A model generated the notes under the pieces. The model was given only the letters and a program-made list of their open reading frames with translations. It was not told where the DNA came from and made no database searches. A stretch of DNA of 20,312 nucleotides, from the NCBI GenBank assembly GCA_051748565.1, contig JBNJHN010000030.1, positions 1 to 20,312 of the forward strand. Reading direction: 5' to 3'. Shown here in pieces: positions 1 to 5,702 of the stretch. Within the stretch, counting starts at the first letter, position 1, and the number at the start of each line of letters is the position of its first letter. The position numbers and the translations under genes were made by a program. Origin of the DNA: SKPH01 sp051748565. Lineage in GTDB: Bacteria > Bacillota > Dethiobacteria > DTU022.

Positions 1-22
1 CCGGCTTATAAATAAACCAAGG

Positions 23-60
23 GGCGTTAGAATTGAATCTCAATCTAACGCCTTTTACTT
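23..60 (+). terminator. Rho-independent terminator of upstream gene
   Basis: Bases 23-36 pair with 40-52 to give a 13-bp stem with one bulged A at 32 and a 3-base loop, starting with GGCG and closed by CGCC. The stem is followed by TTTTACTTTT. This is a classic intrinsic terminator for a plus-strand gene that ends left of the window, and it separates that gene from the ctpA block. Confidence 0.85.
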
Positions 61-126
61 TTGCCGACTACTTTTGAGCTTATTGTTTATGATTTGGCCG
101 TCGGGGAATACAGGATTAAGCTTTTA

Positions 127-135
127 TGTTATTAT
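127..135 (+). promoter_or_regulatory. Candidate extended -10 promoter for ctpA
   Basis: The sequence TG-T-TATTAT is an extended -10 element lying 69 bases before the chosen start of the protease gene and after the upstream terminator. A -35 at 17-base spacing (107-112, AATACA) matches only the last three consensus bases, so the call rests on the TG extension and the position. Transcription would begin near 142. Confidence 0.35.
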
Positions 136-142
136 AGGGAGC

Positions 143-162
143 AGGCACCTTTTACAGTGCCT
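143..162 (+). other. Small hairpin in ctpA leader
   Basis: AGGCAC (143-148) pairs with GTGCCT (157-162) around an 8-base loop. It lies between the candidate promoter and the ctpA ribosome binding site, and a short T run follows about 12 bases later. It could be a weak attenuator or an incidental 5' UTR structure; no known riboswitch is recognised. Confidence 0.3.
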
Positions 163-189
163 TAAATTTATGATTTTTGTGAGTATGAC

Positions 190-194
190 AGGAG
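190..194 (+). promoter_or_regulatory. Ribosome binding site deciding the ctpA start
   Basis: AGGAG ends directly against a TTG at 195 but is 9 bases before the ATG at 204, so the in-frame ATG is the usable start. Confidence 0.6.
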
Positions 195-203
195 TTGAGG
201 TCG

Positions 204-1682
204 ATGGAACAGGCCAATAGAAAATTGATATTTATTTTGCTGATTTTCCTGATTATTCTTGTTGGAACAAACCTTGCCACCTACTATCTGTATTGCAGCC
301 GGGTGGCCCCGGTTATTGAAGAGCCGACGACGGTGATCAGGTATGAAACGAATCGAAATGCTTCTGAACCTGAGGGCGCTGCAATATTATGGGAAGCTAT
401 CGAGTCGGTTACAAAAAATTACTTCTACCCGGTGGAAACTGAGACACTTATAGAAGGCGCTGTTCGTGGAATGATTGAACATATTGATGATCCTCACGTG
501 CGTTTTTACGACCCCAAAGATCTGGATGAATTCCTCACGGAGACCAGGGGTTCGTACGGGGGGATCGGCGTGCGGATTATTGAAGCCGATGGCAGCATCG
601 TCGTTTTTGAAGTATTTACCGGATCGCCTGCTGAAAGGAGCGGTCTCAGCCCGGGGGATCGTCTTTTGGAAGCTGATGGTTATGAGTTAACGGGGCAGGG
701 TATAAACTATGCTGTTGAATTGTTACGTGGTCCCAGTGACACAACGGTTGATATCCTGATTCACAGGCCGGGTGCCGATGAACCGATTAATCTGAATGTC
801 GGGCGGGCGGAGATTCAGGTGTCCACCGTATTTAGCGAGATGCTGGAAGAAGGCCTCGGCTATATTCGAATCAGCAGTTTTGACGGTAATACAGCTTCAG
901 AATTCAGGGAGCAATTACGGGATATGGAACAGCGCGGCCTGATAAATGGGTTGGTCCTCGATTTGCGAAATAATCCGGGTGGACTTGTTGATCAGGCTGT
1001 GGGAATAGGGGAAATACTTGTCCCCGAAGGAGAAATTGTAAGGTTGGTTGGCAGGGAGGGCGAAGTTAAAGCAACTTATTATTCCAGCGCCGCTGCACGG
1101 CCATACCCGATCGTAGTTCTAATTAATGAAGAATCGGCCAGTGCTTCCGAACTTCTGGCCGGCGCTATGCAGGATAGAGGTGCCGCTTTGCTGGTTGGCA
1201 AAACAACTTACGGGAAAGCTTCTGTTCAGCAGCTCGAGCGTCTCTCGGGTGGCAATGCTATCCTCCTAACCGTGGCAAAATATTTTACACCTTCAGGGCA
1301 TAATATTGATAAGCACGGGATTGAACCTGATTTTGAGGTTGATATGCCGGAAATTCTTCGTTATTATCGATATTTCCATCCCGGGCGCCTGGAGGAGGGT
1401 GATTTCGGACCGGAGGTGGAGATGCTGCAGCTGATGTTGGAGCAGCTTGGTTACAGGATTGAGATTACAGGCTATTTTGACGGCCAAACCTCCCGAGTGT
1501 TGTCAAGTTTCCAGATCAACGCAGGATTGGAGCGCAGTGGTGAGTTCAACGATTCGACCTGGGTGGAACTGCGAAGCGCTCTCGATGTAGCTGCGCGTGA
1601 GAATGATGAGCAGCTTGATCATGCCATCAAGGTGATCAAAAATAGAGATCTATGGACCACCATTGCCGGAGGAAATGACTAA
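204..1682 (+). CDS. ctpA: S41 family carboxyl-terminal processing protease with PDZ and peptidoglycan-binding domains
   Basis: This 492-residue protein has the layout of a CtpA/CtpB-type C-terminal processing serine protease anchored outside the membrane. Residues about 8-30 form one hydrophobic anchor. A PDZ domain lies at about 115-185 and contains YGGIGV and SGLSPGDRL. The S41 catalytic core follows, with Ser313 in the SASASE motif, Lys338 in TYGKASVQ and Gln342, a 25-residue Ser-Lys spacing as in Tsp and CtpB. Residues about 394-462 form a C-terminal PG_binding_1 domain, which would tether the protease to the cell wall. ATG 204 is preferred over TTG 195 because of AGGAG spacing. It is followed after 3 bases by the MinJ-like gene. 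In B. subtilis the paralogue CtpB cleaves SpoIVFA in sporulation; whether this protein does so is not visible here. Confidence 0.93.
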   Translation: MEQANRKLIFILLIFLIILVGTNLATYYLYCSRVAPVIEEPTTVIRYETNRNASEPEGAAILWEAIESVTKNYFYPVETETLIEGAVRGMIEHIDDPHVRFYDPKDLDEFLTETRGSYGGIGVRIIEADGSIVVFEVFTGSPAERSGLSPGDRLLEADGYELTGQGINYAVELLRGPSDTTVDILIHRPGADEPINLNVGRAEIQVSTVFSEMLEEGLGYIRISSFDGNTASEFREQLRDMEQRGLINGLVLDLRNNPGGLVDQAVGIGEILVPEGEIVRLVGREGEVKATYYSSAAARPYPIVVLINEESASASELLAGAMQDRGAALLVGKTTYGKASVQQLERLSGGNAILLTVAKYFTPSGHNIDKHGIEPDFEVDMPEILRYYRYFHPGRLEEGDFGPEVEMLQLMLEQLGYRIEITGYFDGQTSRVLSSFQINAGLERSGEFNDSTWVELRSALDVAARENDEQLDHAIKVIKNRDLWTTIAGGND

Positions 1683-1685
1683 TCT

Positions 1686-3065
1686 ATGCATCCACTTCTG
1701 GAGATAAGCCAGTTCTTTTTTACAACCTTTATGCTGGCATTAGTTATGCCCATATTCTGGATAGTTCTTTTTCTGGTCTACATGCAGTACAGGCGGCAGG
1801 TTGCTATCGAAAAGAAGCTGTATGGACGTGTAATCAACGGTCTTGGCAGGCAGATGCTCTTATCGGTCGGCCCTGGCGCATTGGGTGGTCTCTTTGCCAG
1901 TGCAGTTTTGATTTTTTTAGGGCTTTCCCTGGAGCAGATCGGTCTATATTTTATCTGGCCTGTGGCTCTGCTGTTGTTGCTGCTCAATCCTCGATATCTA
2001 TGTTTTGCGTATGCCGGTGGAATAGTAGCTTTTATGGTGCTGTTCACCCGTCATATATTTGAGCCTTTATTTCCGGTTATTGGCGAAAACATTTTTGTTG
2101 GATACCTGCTTCAAATCCATATTCCCGCTTTGCTGGTTTTGATCGGCCTGCTCCACCTTATCGAGGCCATGCTCATCTATATCAGTGGACACTGGGGTAC
2201 CAGTCCGATCTATATAAAAAAAAGTAGTGGGGATGTGATCGGCGCTTTTACCCTGCAGCGGTTTTGGCCTCTGCCCCTGGTAGCTCTTCTTGTTACAGTA
2301 GTTGCCCAGACTGATATTGTCGGGGTCAGTATGCCTGATTGGTGGCCAATTCTCCAGTCTGCCCTGCAGCCGGGAGAGGCCCAGAGCCTGCAGTATATGA
2401 TCATACCGGTAGCAGCGGGTCTTGGATATGCAGATATAGCCATATCATCGACTCCCCGGGAAAAAACTGTTTTTTCTGCCCGGTGGCTGGCTTTATACAG
2501 TATCATCTTATTAAGTATTGCCGTTGGCTCCGAGTTTATTCCCCGGCTTGTTTTACCGGGAGTCCTTTTTGCACCTCTGGGCCATGAATTGTTAATTCTT
2601 TTTGGGAAAAAGAAGGAAGAATCAAGGCCACCTCTTTTTCGGATGCCTGAATCGGGTGTATCCATCATGATGGTACTGCCCGGTACGGCAGCGGATGAAG
2701 CAGGATTGAAAGATAACGATCTGCTCCTTAAGGTAAGCGGTAAAGAGATTTCCGGCAATCGAAGCCTTATCCATGAGATTGAAAACAGCTATTTCATGGT
2801 TCTCCTGGATGGGGTCCGGGAAGGCATGCCCTTTTCCACTGTCCTGAAAAAGCCTTCCCGGGGGGGTAATTTGGATAAAGAATTCGACCAATCAGTTTTG
2901 AGATCCAGTTCAACAGATACATTACTGCACCGCAGTGCCGAACTCGGCCTGATTCCTGTGCCTGATTTTAACTCCCCTGTTTACCTGGAAATTCGCAAAC
3001 CTGATCCACTGGGCCGCTTCAGACGCCTGAAGGAAAAAATCCTAAAGTTGACAGTGCACAATTAA
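1686..3065 (+). CDS. Polytopic membrane protein with C-terminal PDZ domain, MinJ-like
   Basis: This 459-residue protein has about eight or nine hydrophobic spans (roughly 10-33, 57-81, 84-101, 104-121, 136-168, 193-212, 235-253, 267-285, 288-306). A cytoplasmic or extracytoplasmic PDZ-like domain follows at about 315-378, with the carboxylate-binding-loop region around GVSIMMV and the typical AADEAGLKDNDLLLKV segment. A basic C-terminal tail ends the protein. The architecture (multi-pass N terminus, single PDZ) and the position between a ctp gene and uvrB match MinJ of B. subtilis, the bridge between DivIVA and MinD in septum placement. Family assignment is by architecture and synteny, not by recognised residues. 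An alternative is a generic PDZ membrane protein acting with the neighbouring protease. GGAGGAA at 1668-1674 lies 11 bases before the ATG, inside the protease gene, suggesting translational coupling. Confidence 0.75.
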   Translation: MHPLLEISQFFFTTFMLALVMPIFWIVLFLVYMQYRRQVAIEKKLYGRVINGLGRQMLLSVGPGALGGLFASAVLIFLGLSLEQIGLYFIWPVALLLLLLNPRYLCFAYAGGIVAFMVLFTRHIFEPLFPVIGENIFVGYLLQIHIPALLVLIGLLHLIEAMLIYISGHWGTSPIYIKKSSGDVIGAFTLQRFWPLPLVALLVTVVAQTDIVGVSMPDWWPILQSALQPGEAQSLQYMIIPVAAGLGYADIAISSTPREKTVFSARWLALYSIILLSIAVGSEFIPRLVLPGVLFAPLGHELLILFGKKKEESRPPLFRMPESGVSIMMVLPGTAADEAGLKDNDLLLKVSGKEISGNRSLIHEIENSYFMVLLDGVREGMPFSTVLKKPSRGGNLDKEFDQSVLRSSSTDTLLHRSAELGLIPVPDFNSPVYLEIRKPDPLGRFRRLKEKILKLTVHN

Positions 3066-3070
3066 AAAAT

Positions 3071-3076
3071 GAGGTG
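3071..3076 (+). promoter_or_regulatory. Ribosome binding site deciding the GDT1-family start
   Basis: GAGGTG lies 6 bases before TTG 3083. The GTG within it (3074) is in frame and would give a slightly longer protein, but then no ribosome binding site would remain upstream of it. Confidence 0.6.
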
Positions 3077-3082
3077 AAGCTG

Positions 3083-3649
3083 TTGTTAGCTGCTGTTGCG
3101 GCGGCTTTTATCACAGTATTTGTTGCTGAATTCGGAGATAAGTCCCAACTGGTTTGCCTGACTATGGCCTGTCGCTATCCCCCGCTCCAGGTTCTTGCCG
3201 GGGCTATGACAGCCATGGCGATTGTACTTGGGCTTGCTGTCGCTGTTGGCGGCTTTATGGCTGACTTTATCCCGCATTCATTGATTGCGGTTGTATCAGG
3301 CCTGGTGTTTATTATTATTGGCCTGCTCAGTTACCTGCGGAAGAGAGAACGATTGGATGAATTTAATAGTAAAGCAGGTTATTTTCAGACCTTCACCATG
3401 ATTATTTTTGCTGAGTTTGGTGATAAAACCCAACTGGCAGTGATGTTTTTGGCAGCCAACTTCGGTTATCCCCTGGTAATTTTTGCCGGAGCGATGGCCG
3501 CCATGCTGCTTAACCACCTTCTTGCTGTTTACCTGGGCAGCCGATTGATATCAAGGATTAACCCTTATTATATAAGATTGAGCACAGCTGTTTTATTTGT
3601 AGTTATAGGTTTATTGATCATCATTTTTGAAACAGGAAATGGTTTCTGA
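3083..3649 (+). CDS. TMEM165/GDT1 family (UPF0016) cation exporter
   Basis: This 188-residue membrane protein consists of two homologous halves, each carrying the family signature: EFGDKS at residues 16-21 and EFGDKT at 111-116. Each half has about three hydrophobic spans, with a short charged linker near residues 85-97. The paired E-x-G-D-K/R-S/T motifs form the metal site of the GDT1/TMEM165/MneA family. Members export Mn2+ or exchange Ca2+/Mn2+ for protons across membranes; which ion is carried here cannot be told from sequence. The length is normal for bacterial members. I chose TTG 3083 because GAGGTG sits 6 bases upstream and the predicted N terminus then starts right at the first membrane span. 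It follows the MinJ-like gene after 17 bases and is probably in its transcript. No Mn riboswitch precedes it. Confidence 0.9.
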   Translation: MLAAVAAAFITVFVAEFGDKSQLVCLTMACRYPPLQVLAGAMTAMAIVLGLAVAVGGFMADFIPHSLIAVVSGLVFIIIGLLSYLRKRERLDEFNSKAGYFQTFTMIIFAEFGDKTQLAVMFLAANFGYPLVIFAGAMAAMLLNHLLAVYLGSRLISRINPYYIRLSTAVLFVVIGLLIIIFETGNGF

Positions 3650-3652
3650 TTA

Positions 3653-3661
3653 TGATATAAT
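3653..3661 (+). promoter_or_regulatory. Extended -10 promoter for uvrB
   Basis: TG-A-TATAAT is a perfect extended -10 element in the 54-base gap before uvrB, 42 bases ahead of the GTG start. No good -35 lies at 16-18 bases (3633-3638 is CAGGAA), which extended -10 promoters tolerate. Transcription would begin near 3668. No LexA operator (GAAC-N4-GTTC type) is visible around it. Confidence 0.6.
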
Positions 3662-3703
3662 TAATGATGGTTACTAGTCAGCCGCTGAACGGGGGGTGTT
3701 GCC

Positions 3704-5686
3704 GTGGCAAACAGCAGTGGCTTTCAGGTAAGAGCAGATTTCAATCCTTCCGGAGATCAACCGGAAGCTATCGGAGCCCTGGTGCAAGGATTGCGCCGGG
3801 GCTGCCCATACCAGACCCTATTGGGAGTAACAGGCTCGGGGAAAACTTATACCATCGCACATGTAATAGAGCAGGTTCAGCGTCCGACCCTGGTAATGGC
3901 TCCGAATAAAATCCTGGCGGCACAACTTTGCAGTGAGTTCAAAGAACTTTTTCCACTCAATGCCGTCGAATATTTTATCAGCTATTACGATTATTACCAA
4001 CCGGAAGCATACCTGCCCAGCAGTGATACTTATATCGAGAAAGACTCATCGATCAATGATGAAATTGATAAGCTGCGTCATTCAGCGACTGCTGCAGTTT
4101 TGGAGCGGCCTGATGTGATCATCGTTGCCTCAGTTTCATGTATTTACGGGCTTGGATCCCCAAAGGAGTACATGGATCAGCTGCTTTCATTGCGTCAGGG
4201 AGCAAGGATGAGCAGAGATGAAATCATCAGCCGTCTGGTTGATATCCACTACCAGCGCAATGAAATTGATTTTCAAAGAGGGACCTTCAGGGTCAGGGGA
4301 GATACCTTGGAGATAATACCTGCTTCTTTTTCTGAAGAAGCCCTGAGAGTGGAGCTTTTTGGTGATGAAATTGAACGACTGCGCGAGGTTGACCTGATCA
4401 GCGGAAAAGTAATCGGCGATCGTGCACACGTGGCGATCTTTCCGGCAACCCACTATGTAACTGCGCCGGAGCAACTTCAGCAGGCGGTTTCAGCTATTGA
4501 GGAAGAACTGCAGGAGCGATTGAATTATTTCAGAAAAGAGAATAAACTGCTCGAAGCTCAGCGCCTTGAGCAACGAGTAAATTTTGATCTGGAGATGATC
4601 CAGGAAATCGGTTTTTGCAGTGGTATTGAGAACTATTCGCGCCATCTGGACGGCCGACCTGCCGGAAGTCGCCCTGCCACACTGCTGGACTACTTTCCGG
4701 AAGATATGCTGGTTGTCATCGACGAATCGCATATTACAATTCCCCAGATTAATGGTATGTATCGTGGTGATTTGTCACGTAAAAGCACCCTGGTTGAACA
4801 TGGTTTCAGACTTCCTTCGGCGTTGGATAACCGCCCGCTGCGCTTTGAAGAATTTGAATTGCTGGTAAACCAGGCTATCCTGGTATCAGCCACACCCGGT
4901 CCATGGGAATTGGAACACAGCGATTCTGTGGTAGAGCAGATTATCCGTCCGACCGGGTTAATTGACCCTGAAGTTGAGGTAAGGCCGGCCCTGGGTCAGG
5001 TAGATGATCTTTACGGTGAAATCAGGGTTAGGTCGGAAGCCGGACAGAGGGTCCTCGTCACAACCATGACCAAACGCATGGCCGAAGATTTGACCGAATA
5101 CTACCGCAATATGGGGATTAAAGTGAGATACATGCATTCCGATATCGGAGCATTGGAAAGAATGGCCATTATAAGGGGTTTGCGGACCGGTGAGTTCGAT
5201 GTCCTGATTGGCATAAACCTGCTGCGGGAAGGCCTGGACCTTCCGGAAGTAACCCTGGTTGCAATTCTCGATGCCGATAAAGAAGGATTTCTTCGTTCGG
5301 AAAGATCCCTGGTCCAAACTATTGGCAGGACAGCCCGTAATGCCGAGGGCAGGGTTATTATGTACGCAGAGGAGGTCACCACCTCGATGCGACGTGCAAT
5401 TGACGAAACGGAGCGTCGCCGCCAGAAACAGGTTGAATATAACCTGGAACACGGTATTACTCCGGAGACCATTGTCAAACCTATCCGTGCCCTGATCGGA
5501 GCGACAATGGTTGCTGAGGAAGAAGAGCGCTACTTTGGGGAAGATCTAAAAGAAATGGAAGAAGGCGAGCGCCGCCGGCTGGTAAAGAAATTAGGCAAAG
5601 AAATGGCCAAAGCTTCCCGGGAACTTGCTTTTGAGCGAGCTGCCGAACTGCGGGATATGATTTTCGAGTTGGAAAAAAGCAGATAA
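3704..5686 (+). CDS. uvrB: Excinuclease ABC subunit B
   Basis: UvrB is the helicase-like damage-verification subunit of nucleotide excision repair; it is loaded by UvrA and recruits UvrC. The 660-residue protein has normal length. Walker A is GVTGSGKT at 41-48. The family hallmark beta-hairpin that inserts between strands begins with YYDYYQPEAYLPSSDTYI at about 92. The DEAD-box-like Walker B is IDESH near 340. Later helicase motifs include GINLLREGLDLPEV and QTIGRTARN. A UVR domain at about 625-660 (RELAFERAAELRD) mediates the UvrC contact. The GTG start follows a G-rich ribosome binding site (3691-3698) with 5-base spacing. uvrA follows after 16 bases, so the two are co-transcribed. In many bacteria this pair is SOS-induced, but no LexA box is seen here. 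Confidence 0.98.
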   Translation: MANSSGFQVRADFNPSGDQPEAIGALVQGLRRGCPYQTLLGVTGSGKTYTIAHVIEQVQRPTLVMAPNKILAAQLCSEFKELFPLNAVEYFISYYDYYQPEAYLPSSDTYIEKDSSINDEIDKLRHSATAAVLERPDVIIVASVSCIYGLGSPKEYMDQLLSLRQGARMSRDEIISRLVDIHYQRNEIDFQRGTFRVRGDTLEIIPASFSEEALRVELFGDEIERLREVDLISGKVIGDRAHVAIFPATHYVTAPEQLQQAVSAIEEELQERLNYFRKENKLLEAQRLEQRVNFDLEMIQEIGFCSGIENYSRHLDGRPAGSRPATLLDYFPEDMLVVIDESHITIPQINGMYRGDLSRKSTLVEHGFRLPSALDNRPLRFEEFELLVNQAILVSATPGPWELEHSDSVVEQIIRPTGLIDPEVEVRPALGQVDDLYGEIRVRSEAGQRVLVTTMTKRMAEDLTEYYRNMGIKVRYMHSDIGALERMAIIRGLRTGEFDVLIGINLLREGLDLPEVTLVAILDADKEGFLRSERSLVQTIGRTARNAEGRVIMYAEEVTTSMRRAIDETERRRQKQVEYNLEHGITPETIVKPIRALIGATMVAEEEERYFGEDLKEMEEGERRRLVKKLGKEMAKASRELAFERAAELRDMIFELEKSR

Positions 5687-5690
5687 ATCA

Positions 5691-5696
5691 GAGGTG
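5691..5696 (+). promoter_or_regulatory. Ribosome binding site deciding the uvrA start
   Basis: GAGGTG lies exactly 6 bases before TTG 5703. The GTG inside it (5694) is in frame, but using it would leave no ribosome binding site; the TTG start also gives the usual UvrA N terminus. Confidence 0.65.
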
Positions 5697-5702
5697 AAAA
5701 GT

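Noticed and set aside
2210..2758. 182-residue open frame on the minus strand inside the MinJ-like gene
   Set aside because: It lies entirely within a well-supported membrane protein gene, has no recognisable domain and no ribosome binding site support; it is a shadow frame, as are the long minus-strand frames at 4958-5452 and 7248-7757.
3687..3700. Possible LexA half-site GAAC upstream of uvrB
   Set aside because: No matching GTTC follows at 4-base spacing; the following G-run is the ribosome binding site.
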